Origin: Mycolicibacterium vinylchloridicum
GTDB taxonomy: Bacteria; Actinomycetota; Actinomycetes; Mycobacteriales; Mycobacteriaceae
Length of the DNA stretch: 64,000 bases
Assembly: GCF_013404075.1 (NCBI RefSeq)
Contig: NZ_JACBJQ010000008.1
Span: 106,803 to 170,802 of the forward strand
Direction: 5' to 3'
Of this stretch, positions 43,655 to 51,663 are shown piece after piece. The notes beneath the pieces are model-generated. The model saw only the letters and a program-made list of their open reading frames with translations, made no database searches and had not been told where the DNA came from. Position numbers and translations under genes: made by a program. Position 1 is the first letter of the stretch; the number at the start of each line of letters is the position of its first letter.

Positions 43655-44560
43655 CTACGGGGACGACGCGCTCAGCTCACCGGCATGCAGTTTGAGCACC
43701 CTGCGGACCTTCGCCGTGCGGCGCAAAGTCCTGACCCAGGCCACCGCGAACGCGCTCAGCACAAACACTGACAATGCCACGAGCCACGGGTAGCCACCGT
43801 GCTGGTGCACCCACGTCACCAGGGCACTCTGGATGCGCCCGGCCGCCGAGATCACCGGATCATCGGGGGACGCGGCACCGTTGAAGATGCGGATCTCGTA
43901 GACACCGTAGTAGCCGACATACAGTCCGACGACGAGTACCAAAGCACCGCCAATCCTGTTCGTATACGGCAGAATTCGGCGCATCCGATACATCCCGACC
44001 GGGTTGGCGAATGCGGCGGCGATGGCCAGCACACCCACGATCAGCGACATTCCCGCCGCGTAGACGAGATAGGTCAGCAGGCCGTCGACGATCAGGCCGC
44101 TGCGGAAGCTGGCGGCGGTCACGGCAAGGAACGGCCCGATGGTGCAGGACAGCGACGCGATCGCGTAGCCGATTCCGTAGCCGAACATCGAGCCGCCGCG
44201 CACCGTGGGCGCCCAACGCCCACTCTGGACTGGATTGAGTCCAGGAAGGTGCCGACCGGCCAGGGACCAGATGCCCAGGCCGACAAGGACGATGCCGATC
44301 ACCACGGTGACGTACGGAAGGTACTGCTGGACAGCAGAGGCAGCAGAGACGGTGAGCAACCCGAACGCGCCGAACACGGTCATGAAGCCCAACACCATCT
44401 CGATGGTGGCGACGAAGGCGCGGCGTACTGCTCCGAGCTCGCCGGTAGCGTCGCCCCGCACCACCAGAGTCATGTAGACAGGCAGCATCGCGAAGCCGCA
44501 CGGATTGAGGACTGCCACCAATCCGGCGCCGAAGGCAAGTCCGATCAGACTCTGTTCCAC
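43655..44560 (-). CDS. CcdA-like thiol-electron transport membrane protein
   Basis: A 301-residue polytopic membrane protein with a GTG start. NPCGFAMLPVYM in the first helix and SLSCTIGPFLAVTA in the fourth carry the paired cysteines of the CcdA/DsbD family, which pass electrons from cytoplasmic thioredoxin to extracytoplasmic thiol proteins, for example in cytochrome c maturation. Six to eight helices are visible and about 30 basic residues form the C-terminus. No thioredoxin-like partner or cytochrome assembly gene is next to it, so its client is unclear. Confidence 0.88.
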   Translation of the reverse strand: MEQSLIGLAFGAGLVAVLNPCGFAMLPVYMTLVVRGDATGELGAVRRAFVATIEMVLGFMTVFGAFGLLTVSAASAVQQYLPYVTVVIGIVLVGLGIWSLAGRHLPGLNPVQSGRWAPTVRGGSMFGYGIGYAIASLSCTIGPFLAVTAASFRSGLIVDGLLTYLVYAAGMSLIVGVLAIAAAFANPVGMYRMRRILPYTNRIGGALVLVVGLYVGYYGVYEIRIFNGAASPDDPVISAAGRIQSALVTWVHQHGGYPWLVALSVFVLSAFAVAWVRTLRRTAKVRRVLKLHAGELSASSP

Positions 44561-44746
44561 GATGCTGGGCGTTCTACTTCATTCGGGTCACTCTGTCGGC
44601 CTCCGCATCGCATGCCCCTATCTCTTCGCGCCCGGAACCTCGTCTCGCTAGGACACGAGCCACAGCGCTGCCGGGTTCAAAGGGCTCGTGCAAAGGCCAC
44701 GACCAGGACGAATCCACTATGGCCGGGTCCGCCCCAGTGCGTCGCG

Positions 44747-45037
44747 CTACTCAGTCTCGAGGTACCGGCTCACGCGAGCGAGCGCTTCGTCGAACGCCTC
44801 GACCTTTTCACCGCGCTTTTCGTTGGCCGGCTGGGCACTTCCGCGTGCCCCTTCGGCCTCCACCCGGGCCGCACCTTGGCGGCGCAGCAGGCTGAAGTTC
44901 TTCTCACGTGCTTGCCGCAGGCGGCTCTGTAGTTCCTTGAGCTGCTTTTGGTCCATGCGCGCCAGAACGTCGGGATCGCTCTCGGCGATCAACGAGTCTT
45001 CCTGCGGGGTCAGATTCACGTGGTGGTTGCTCACCAT
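44747..45037 (-). CDS. Small helical hypothetical protein
   Basis: A 96-residue charged protein from the ATG at 45037. It is dominated by Glu, Arg, Lys and Gln (LARMDQKQLKELQSRLRQAR, KVEAFDEALARVSRYLETE) with no cysteine and no membrane segment, predicting alpha-helices or a coiled coil. The codon pattern is GC-rich at third positions and it occupies an otherwise empty stretch, which supports it as a gene. I recognise no named domain; it could be a small regulatory or scaffold protein. Confidence 0.65.
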   Translation of the reverse strand: MVSNHHVNLTPQEDSLIAESDPDVLARMDQKQLKELQSRLRQAREKNFSLLRRQGAARVEAEGARGSAQPANEKRGEKVEAFDEALARVSRYLETE

Positions 45038-45212
45038 TGATTAGTAGCCTGCGCCCGCCCTCTGCGGCAAGGAATCGCCGGACGCCTCGACGAACCCTCA
45101 CGCCGGGGGCCATGGGCCGACCTCCCGGCTACACAATTTGGCCCATGGGGCGCGGCGAGAACACATACTTCACCCGAAGTCCCGGGCTTCACCTGCGCCA
45201 TACCTTTGCCGC

Positions 45213-45242
45213 ATGAACACGACGACACGTCGCGGCCAGTGA
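45213..45242 (+). CDS. Possible 9-residue leader peptide before the permease
   Basis: ATG at 45213 opens a 9-codon frame, MNTTTRRGQ, ending 29 bases before the permease start. Runs of three Thr codons and two Arg codons are the sort of content used in attenuation. There is no Shine-Dalgarno and no visible terminator stem, so this is tentative. Confidence 0.25.
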   Translation: MNTTTRRGQ

Positions 45243-45271
45243 CTACTCACAACGAAGCGAAGGCGAGCCCC

Positions 45272-46756
45272 ATGACACAAGCTCTCGAGGCCAATCTGGC
45301 CGCCGATGAATTCTGCGAAGACTGCGGCTACGAGCCGCAACTGAAGCGAACACTGAATGGGTTTCAGGTGTTCGCCATTTCGTTCGCTTCGCTTTCGGTG
45401 GCAGTCGGCATCTTCGCCACCTACGACGACGTCCTGCGGGATTCCGGCCCGGTCGGGATCTGGCTGTTCCCCATCGTCGCGATCGGCCAGATCCTGGTCG
45501 CGTTGGTCTACGCGCAGTTCGCGGCGCGCATACCGCTGAGCGGTTCGTCGTATGCGTGGGCGTCGAGACTGGCCAGCCCCAAGATCGGTTGGGCATTCGG
45601 CTGGCTCGCCGTGATCAGCGCGCTGGCCGGCCCGGTCACGATCGACAACGCGCTGGCGAGCCAATGCCTGATGCCACTACTCAACATGGAGCCGAACGAG
45701 ACGACCGCGCGGATCATCACCGTGATCATCTTGGCAATCCAGGCAGTGCTGGCCATCGCGGCCACACGCATCGTCGGGTGGGTGAACTCGCTGTCGGTGG
45801 GCGTCGAGTTGGGCATCCTGCTGGTGATCGGCATCGCATTGACCGTGGCGATCCTGGTGACCGGCACCGGTACACCGGCCAACCTGTTTTCGCGGGGCAT
45901 CACCGAGGGCGACCCCAACTTCTTCGTCATCGGCGGCGGCCTGATGGCCGCGTCGATCATGGGCCTGTCCACGCTCGTCGGATTCGAGACAGCGTCCAAT
46001 ATGGCCGAGGAGGCCAAGAATCCGACCCGGAGCGTGCCCCGCGCGATCATCGGATCGGTCACGGCGGCATCGGTGTTGGGCATGCTGTTCGTGATCGTGC
46101 TGACCATCTCGATCACCGACATGGCCAAGGTGTCCAAGACCGAGTCGCCGGTCGCCGAAATCATGAACGAACGGTTCGGGCCCGCGTTCGAGCGACCGTT
46201 GCTCGCTGCGATCACGCTTGCCTTCTTCGGTGCAGCTCTGGTCAGCATGGTCTCGGGCGCCCGCTACATCTACGCGATGTCGCGTGACGGGCGCTTCCCG
46301 GCCTACAAGGTGATGCGCCGGGTGAACCCGAAGACCCACACCCCGATCCCTGCCACGCTGCTGGTGCTCGTGGTCGGCGTGATCCTGATGGCTCTGATGC
46401 CGGGTGATGCGCTGCTGCAACTGATTCTGGCCGGCGCGATCGTCACGATCCTCCCCTACCTGATGACGATCATCCTGTACCTGGCGACACGTCACAAACT
46501 AGACCGCAAGCCGGGCGGCTTCGACCTCGGGCGCTGGGAGTGGCCCGTCGCGATCGGAGCCCTTGTCTGGGTGGTCATTTCACTCTTCGTCGTGATCGCA
46601 TCGTCCACGACACCGGCCCCGATCGTGATCGCCTTCGGTCTGTCCGCGGCGGGCGTGCTGTACTTCGCCTATATGTGGAAGTTCGACCGCGAGGTGCTGG
46701 AGCACGAACCAGGCGATCCCAACATGTTCGACGAAGAAGTGGTGGAGCAGCCATGA
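45272..46756 (+). CDS. APC-superfamily amino acid/amine permease
   Basis: A 494-residue transporter from the ATG at 45272 (AAGG nine bases upstream). It has about 12 helices, with the APC core segments FQVFAISFASLSVAVGIFAT, SGSSYAWASRLASPKIGWAF, GFETASNMAEEAKNPTRSVP and GARYIYAMSRDGRFP. The pattern is that of amine and amino-acid symporters. The cytosolic N-terminus carries an unusual C-x2-C pair (DEFCEDCGYEPQLKR). Its stop overlaps the start of a flavin oxidase gene (ATGA), so the imported compound is probably that enzyme's substrate. Confidence 0.92.
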   Translation: MTQALEANLAADEFCEDCGYEPQLKRTLNGFQVFAISFASLSVAVGIFATYDDVLRDSGPVGIWLFPIVAIGQILVALVYAQFAARIPLSGSSYAWASRLASPKIGWAFGWLAVISALAGPVTIDNALASQCLMPLLNMEPNETTARIITVIILAIQAVLAIAATRIVGWVNSLSVGVELGILLVIGIALTVAILVTGTGTPANLFSRGITEGDPNFFVIGGGLMAASIMGLSTLVGFETASNMAEEAKNPTRSVPRAIIGSVTAASVLGMLFVIVLTISITDMAKVSKTESPVAEIMNERFGPAFERPLLAAITLAFFGAALVSMVSGARYIYAMSRDGRFPAYKVMRRVNPKTHTPIPATLLVLVVGVILMALMPGDALLQLILAGAIVTILPYLMTIILYLATRHKLDRKPGGFDLGRWEWPVAIGALVWVVISLFVVIASSTTPAPIVIAFGLSAAGVLYFAYMWKFDREVLEHEPGDPNMFDEEVVEQP

Positions 46757-48090
46757 GCGCGTTACTGACCGGTCGGGTGGTTTATCCCGGCGATGCCGGC
46801 TACGCCGACGCGAGCCGTGGCTGGAATCACCTTTTCACGCACAAGCCCGCGGCCGTCGTCTTCGCCCGGAACACCGATGATGTCGTCAACGCCATGACGT
46901 GGGCGCGGCAACGCGGAGTCCCGTTTCGGGCCCGAAGCGGCGGTCACGCGCTGGAGGGCTGGTCGGGTGTCGACGACGGAGTCGTGATCGATGTCAGTGG
47001 GTTGAAGTCGGTGGCGCTCGACGCGCAAGCGCGGACCGCCACCGTCGGCGCCGGACTCAAGCAGTTGGAGGCGGTCACCGCGCTGGGCGAAGCCGGCTTC
47101 GCGGCACCAACCGGGACCGAAGGGACTGTCGGGCTCACCGGCGCGACGCTGGGCGGTGGTTTTGGCCTGCTCACCCGTCTGTACGGCATGGCGTCGGACA
47201 ATCTGCTCGCAGCCGAGGTCGTCCTCGCATCAGGCGAGGTGGTCGTCGCCGACGAGCGGAACCACCCGGATCTGTTGTGGGCGTTGCGCGGTGCGGGCAA
47301 CGGCAACTTCGGCATCGTTACCTCGCTGACCTACCGGATTCATCCACTCACACAGGCGATCTTCGTCGTCGCGACGTGGACCGGACTCGAGGACCTCGAG
47401 GCGGTCTTCGAGCTGTGGCAGCACTCCGCCCCCTATGCCGACCATCGGCTCACCAGCCAGCTCGAGATCGAGCGGGACAGGTTTGCGATGCACGCTGTCC
47501 TTGCCTCCGGGTCGGAAGCCGAAGCATTGCAGCTTCTTTCACCAATGCTGTCCGTCGGCCATCCTGAGGTTGTGGTGCAAGACGGGACGTGGCCGCAGAT
47601 CTACGCGGGCTTCCAGATCCCGATCGACCACGAGCCGGCGAACTGGAAGTTCACCTCGCAGTTCATGACCGAGCAGCTGCCACCTGAAGCGATACGTGCC
47701 ATCGCCTCGTTCGTGGCGAAGGCACCGCCGGGGTGCAACTACTTCACCAACGCCCTTGCCGGGGCGGTGCTCACCAGCGAGCCAGCCGGCGGATCGGCCT
47801 ATGCGCACCGAAAGGCGCTGTACTACGCCGAACCCGGCGCCGGCTGGGGTGTCCGGGGCGGGCAGCCCGCGTCGCACGAGGAGACGGCAACGTATCTGAC
47901 GTGGGTCGCTGAGTTCACCGAAGCGATGCAGCCCTACGCCAACGGCGCCTATGTCAACGTGCCCAATGCCGGTGTGCCGGAATGGGAACGCGACTACTGG
48001 GGTGCCAACGTGGAACGGCTGCGCGAGATAAAGGCCGCCTACGACCCGGAGAATGTGTTGTCGTTCGAGCAGAGCATCAGGCCCCGTTGA
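46753..48090 (+). CDS. FAD-linked oxidase, berberine-bridge-like
   Basis: A 445-residue flavoprotein starting at the ATG at 46753 in the permease stop. The FAD-binding domain includes FRARSGGHALEGWSGVDDGV, whose His is the site of 8-alpha covalent FAD linkage, and GTEGTVGLTGATLGGGFGLL. The Cys that forms the second covalent bond in berberine-bridge enzymes is replaced (GTEGTVG), so a single link is expected. The C-terminal motif AYVNVPNAGVPEWERDYWG with NVERLREIKAAYDPENVLSF is typical. It oxidises an alcohol or amine group with O2. The permease upstream suggests an imported amine-like or sugar-like substrate. Confidence 0.9.
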   Translation: MSALLTGRVVYPGDAGYADASRGWNHLFTHKPAAVVFARNTDDVVNAMTWARQRGVPFRARSGGHALEGWSGVDDGVVIDVSGLKSVALDAQARTATVGAGLKQLEAVTALGEAGFAAPTGTEGTVGLTGATLGGGFGLLTRLYGMASDNLLAAEVVLASGEVVVADERNHPDLLWALRGAGNGNFGIVTSLTYRIHPLTQAIFVVATWTGLEDLEAVFELWQHSAPYADHRLTSQLEIERDRFAMHAVLASGSEAEALQLLSPMLSVGHPEVVVQDGTWPQIYAGFQIPIDHEPANWKFTSQFMTEQLPPEAIRAIASFVAKAPPGCNYFTNALAGAVLTSEPAGGSAYAHRKALYYAEPGAGWGVRGGQPASHEETATYLTWVAEFTEAMQPYANGAYVNVPNAGVPEWERDYWGANVERLREIKAAYDPENVLSFEQSIRPR

Positions 48091-48562
48091 CGAGCTCCGC
48101 CAGGAATGCAGGCAGCCGCCCTGCGCCGAAGTCGTAGAACCGCGCCCACACCGGCTCGATCGAGATGCGAACCATCTGCGGATAGGTCGCCTGAACGTTG
48201 CGTTCGAACTCCGCGAGTTCGTCGCCGTCCATCGAGCTCCGCGCCGATGCGAGGTACTCCTCGGTGACGCCGTCGACGGTCTCCAGCGTGGCGAGGCCCC
48301 GTATCAAGAGCGCCTTGGCCTCCTCCGGGCTAGAGCCACCGTCGATGGTCAAGGCCACCTGCGGACGCGACGCCAGCGCGCGGGCTTTCGGGGACGTCGG
48401 CGCGGTGGAGACGACAATGCGCTCACCGGTCCAGTGGAACCCGACCGGGATCACCCGCGGAAAGCCGTCATGCCCGTTGTAAGCCAGCCGGGCCATCGCG
48501 CCGGACAGCAGTTCCGCAGCGCCCGGTTCGCCAAGCTCGCGAGCCAGTTCCTCCGCATTCAT
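48077..48562 (-). CDS. Pyridoxamine-phosphate-oxidase-fold flavin protein
   Basis: A 161-residue split-barrel protein; the ATG at 48562 overlaps the upstream stop. DGFPRVIPVGFHWTGERIVV and SPKARALASRPQVALTID are typical of the PNPOx-like group, which in mycobacteria binds FMN, F420 or heme. It ends in WARFYDFGAGRLPAFL. It overlaps the end of the convergent oxidase gene by 14 bases. The cofactor cannot be told from sequence by eye. Confidence 0.85.
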   Translation of the reverse strand: MNAEELARELGEPGAAELLSGAMARLAYNGHDGFPRVIPVGFHWTGERIVVSTAPTSPKARALASRPQVALTIDGGSSPEEAKALLIRGLATLETVDGVTEEYLASARSSMDGDELAEFERNVQATYPQMVRISIEPVWARFYDFGAGRLPAFLAELVNGA

Positions 48563-49062
48563 TCGGCCGCAGCCTGAAAGGGTCCGATATACGTGCCGGG
48601 GTGGGTCGCCCCGTCCTGCCGAGCGACCGGAACGCCGCCGGCGATCCACGGAGTCTCGAGCCGGCCTGGCGCATTGGGCAGGCTCACCGCGATCGTGCTG
48701 GGCACCCAGCCGGTTGGGTCCGCCAGGAAGGTCAGCCGGCTGGTCGCCAAGCCGCCGGGCCCGAGAGCGACCGGCTGAGGATCGCCGGCCTGCTGCGGGA
48801 GCTGATAGTCCGGACCCCACATGGGGTCGTCGGGACCGATCAGATCGACATCGGGATAGCCGAGCAATTCGCATGACCGGGTCGAGGTATTCGTGACGAT
48901 CACGTCGAAGTGAATCTGCGTCGCGTCGCCAGGAGAAGCGGGCGCACTGGTGTTCAGGCTCACCGAATCGGTTGTACACGATGGCAATGCCGCTGCTGTC
49001 GGACTGGCGACTACTGGAGTGATCACAGCGGCGACCGCGGCCACAGAGAACTTGACTAACAT
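48559..49062 (-). CDS. Secreted DUF4232-type protein
   Basis: A 167-residue protein from the ATG at 49062, chosen because a signal peptide follows (FSVAAVAAVITPVVASPTAAA); the frame is open further upstream without signs of coding. Mature features are SCTTDSVSLNTSAPASPGDA, FDVIVTNTSTRSCELLGYPD and GGLATSRLTFLADPTGW, the pattern of the DUF4232 Ig-like fold common in actinobacterial exported proteins. Two cysteines may pair. Function unknown. It overlaps the split-barrel gene by four bases. Confidence 0.8.
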   Translation of the reverse strand: MLVKFSVAAVAAVITPVVASPTAAALPSCTTDSVSLNTSAPASPGDATQIHFDVIVTNTSTRSCELLGYPDVDLIGPDDPMWGPDYQLPQQAGDPQPVALGPGGLATSRLTFLADPTGWVPSTIAVSLPNAPGRLETPWIAGGVPVARQDGATHPGTYIGPFQAAAE

Positions 49063-49141
49063 TGTTTCGGCCTTTCCGCGTTCGAAGTCCTTCGACGCCG
49101 GCGAATGAACCTTAGCCCGTGCCCGGTCCGCAGGGTAAGGA

Positions 49142-50590
49142 TCAGTCGCGCGCAATCCGGAAGAGTCGCATCTTGTTTGGATCGTTGCCCGGCACGTCAA
49201 CGGGTGTCAGTCGAGTGTCTTCGCCGATCTCCTCGAAGTTCGGCCAGGCCTGGTCGACCAGGATCCAGGTGTCCCGCCCGCCACTGGAGACGTCGCGGTC
49301 CATGAAGTGGACGTCACTGCGTTTGACCTTCTGGTACTCGATGGCACTGCGCGAGTAGTAGCGCATCAGCGTGCTGATGTACCCGGGCGCCACGAGGACT
49401 TGGCCGGGTGTCTCGCCGTCGGCATGGCGGACGTGGGTCATCAGAAACGCGACGATCGGCCTCGGATCGACGTCCTTGATGGGTGCGCGGTAATAGGCGC
49501 TCAGCGAGGGCAACAGGCCGAGGCTGCCGATGCCGACGATCGCGGTGACCGTTCGCGGCGTGAGTTGTGTGCGACTCCAGCCCAGCCCGGCCGCGGCGAC
49601 CATCAATGGCGTCGCATAGGGCAGATATCGGGCCAGCGTGATGTCGCCTGCCACCGGGACCAGCAGCAGACCGACTAGCACGGGACCATACGCCACGCAC
49701 GCGAAAAACACGTCACGCTCGTCGCACCTCTGCGCGATCGCGGCGAGCAGCAATACACCGCCGCCTCCGAGCACACCCAAAGTCACCACGTACGACCATG
49801 ATTGCCACCCCGCCACCTCGTAATAGCCGAATGTCATCCAGCGAAGCTGCGTGGCAGCGTAGCCCGGCAGCTCTGCGATGCGCACCGGAGCGAACCACGC
49901 GTTCCACGTGCTGAACCTGACGGCCGCGATCACCCAGGGTGCATAGGCAACCGCCACAACCGCATTCGCGACGAACCATGCCCTCCACGTTCGGCGCGGG
50001 ACCGCCCGTCGACCACCACCGAACACGAAGTGCAACCAGAGCGCCGCGACCACGAGGGCCGCAAAGTAGTGCAACGACAGTGCTATCGCTGTCGCGATCG
50101 CGTAGAGAGCCAGTGGCGAACGCCCTTCTCCCCCCGACTCGATCCAGCGCCGGTACGCCAGGCAGAGGCCCAAAGTCGCTGCCGTCAGCAGTGCATACGC
50201 GCGAATTTCCTGGGCGTAGTGCACCTCATGAGGCGATACGACACACCACAGGACGACGGCGTAGCACACCCCCGTCGGCATCGCGCCGTCGACCAGACGG
50301 AACAGAAGGTACAGCGCGACCACACTCGCTAGCGCCGAGAGACTTCGCATAGCCGACAGCGAATCGCCCCACATCCAGATCCACGGCTTGAGCAACAAGT
50401 AGTAGAGCGGAGGATGGATATCGGTGACGCTGTTCCACATGAGTTGCCGCACTGAGGCTGTTGCGTTCTCCCACGACACAGACTCGTCGAGCCAGATGTT
50501 CTTGTCGCCGATCTTCCACACCCGAAGCGCGGCCGCCAGGGCGAGCAGCAGCCACAGCCCCACTCGGCCGCGATGCGGTACACGCGCCAT
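49142..50590 (-). CDS. GT-C-type membrane glycosyltransferase
   Basis: A 482-residue membrane protein with about ten helices. The ATG at 50590 is used because it forms a TGATG junction with the AraC gene stop; upstream ATGs to 50650 lie inside that gene. The first extracytoplasmic loop has IWLDESVSWENA, with the acidic residues conserved in GT-C enzymes, and SVTDIHPPLYYLLLKPW, as in ArnT/PMT-type transferases that use polyprenyl-phosphate sugars. The C-terminal 120 residues form a soluble domain (DVHFMDRDVSSGG). It likely modifies a cell-envelope glycan or protein. Substrate unknown. Confidence 0.85.
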   Translation of the reverse strand: MARVPHRGRVGLWLLLALAAALRVWKIGDKNIWLDESVSWENATASVRQLMWNSVTDIHPPLYYLLLKPWIWMWGDSLSAMRSLSALASVVALYLLFRLVDGAMPTGVCYAVVLWCVVSPHEVHYAQEIRAYALLTAATLGLCLAYRRWIESGGEGRSPLALYAIATAIALSLHYFAALVVAALWLHFVFGGGRRAVPRRTWRAWFVANAVVAVAYAPWVIAAVRFSTWNAWFAPVRIAELPGYAATQLRWMTFGYYEVAGWQSWSYVVTLGVLGGGGVLLLAAIAQRCDERDVFFACVAYGPVLVGLLLVPVAGDITLARYLPYATPLMVAAAGLGWSRTQLTPRTVTAIVGIGSLGLLPSLSAYYRAPIKDVDPRPIVAFLMTHVRHADGETPGQVLVAPGYISTLMRYYSRSAIEYQKVKRSDVHFMDRDVSSGGRDTWILVDQAWPNFEEIGEDTRLTPVDVPGNDPNKMRLFRIARD

Positions 50591-51591
50591 CAGCGAGCTC
50601 GAATTGTCTTGCGGTAAGCCGTCGCGCTGCATCCGAACCATCGTCGGCACGATCGGCTCAGCACGCTCTGTTCGGCATAGCCCAGCTCTCGCGCGAGATG
50701 CGACAGGCTGATGTCGGTGTCGCGCAGGTAGTGCTCCGCAGTTTCGCGCCGCACGGTGTCGATGAGTTCGGCGAACGTGGTTTTCTCGGCGGACAGGCGG
50801 CGATGCAACGCCCGGGGATGCAGATCGAATTGGTCGGCGATCAACTCGATACTGGCCGTGCCGGTGGGCAGCAGTTGGCGGACCATCCGCCGCACCGATT
50901 GGGTCATGCCGGGCTCACGGGCAGTGATCCCGGTCAGGTACTGAACGACCGCGTGATGAGCCAGGGCGTCCTGATTCAGGGAACGCTCGAGAGCCGCTGT
51001 GCGGAAGGTGAAGCCCGCCAAGGGTTCGGTGAACCTCGGGCGGCAACCGAAGTACGTCAGATAGTCGGCGCGCGCGGTGAGCGGTTCGTGCGGGAGGTGC
51101 ACCGACAGCGGTGTGTACTGACCGCCGAGCAGGAACCGCAAAATCTGCAACGACACCCCCAGCGATAACTCGGTGGTCTGCGGGTGCGGCGGCGGCCGCT
51201 CGATCAGGATCTCGAACGCATAGAACGTCTGTCCGGTTGCAGCGCCCGCCGTCAGGTGCGCCGAGATGGCCGGGCTGTAGGCCGCCAGGAAGGTTTCGAC
51301 GATCGCGAACGCATCGCCTACGGTGGCCGCGGTACGTGCCGCCACCCCCAGCGGTCCGAGGATCTCGATGCCCTGCCGCAGCGCCAGCCGACGTCCGAAG
51401 TCCGGTGTCCGCGTCGCCGTCGCGGCAAGCTCAACGGCGACGATCAGGCTCCGGTAGGGCAGAAAGATCTCATGTTCGCCGATGTCCTGCGGCCGGATGC
51501 CGGCGGCACGCAGCAACCCGACCGGATCGCCGCCCAGCTCTTCGACCAGGCGCGAATAGCCCGACAAGGCCGTTCCACGCACTACCGACAC
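50590..51591 (-). CDS. AraC-family regulator
   Basis: A 333-residue regulator. The GTG at 51591 is preferred because the conserved N-terminus (SVVRGTALSGYSRLVEELGG) begins there; another GTG is at 51582. Residues 1-190 are the arabinose-binding-type domain of the VirS/OruR group, and two C-terminal helix-turn-helix units are visible (IELIADQFDLHPRALHRRLS and ISLSHLARELGYAEQSVLSR). It is divergent from a D-aminoacylase-like gene, 72 bases apart, and overlaps a glycosyltransferase gene. Direct repeats in the divergent region are probable binding sites. Confidence 0.9.
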   Translation of the reverse strand: MSVVRGTALSGYSRLVEELGGDPVGLLRAAGIRPQDIGEHEIFLPYRSLIVAVELAATATRTPDFGRRLALRQGIEILGPLGVAARTAATVGDAFAIVETFLAAYSPAISAHLTAGAATGQTFYAFEILIERPPPHPQTTELSLGVSLQILRFLLGGQYTPLSVHLPHEPLTARADYLTYFGCRPRFTEPLAGFTFRTAALERSLNQDALAHHAVVQYLTGITAREPGMTQSVRRMVRQLLPTGTASIELIADQFDLHPRALHRRLSAEKTTFAELIDTVRRETAEHYLRDTDISLSHLARELGYAEQSVLSRSCRRWFGCSATAYRKTIRAR

Positions 51592-51597
51592 GTCATC

Positions 51598-51627
51598 AAA
51601 TGTCAAATATTCGTCCGCAACTGTCAA
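51598..51627. promoter_or_regulatory. Direct-repeat pair, candidate AraC binding site
   Basis: TGTCAA occurs at 51601-51606 and 51622-51627, 21 bases apart (two helical turns), each preceded by A-rich bases. AraC-type proteins bind such direct repeats. The pair lies between the divergent AraC and amidohydrolase genes. Confidence 0.5.
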
Positions 51628-51663
51628 GACTTGGGCATTCTTCCTGACGCATTGTCTAGAACC

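Noticed and set aside
44561..44746. Possible tRNA (GGTTCAAA-like stretch)
   Set aside because: No acceptor, D- or anticodon-stem pairing could be assembled around it.
45031..45228. 65-residue minus-strand frame with several cysteines
   Set aside because: No ribosome site or family pattern; it overlaps the start of the 96-residue gene and the permease leader.
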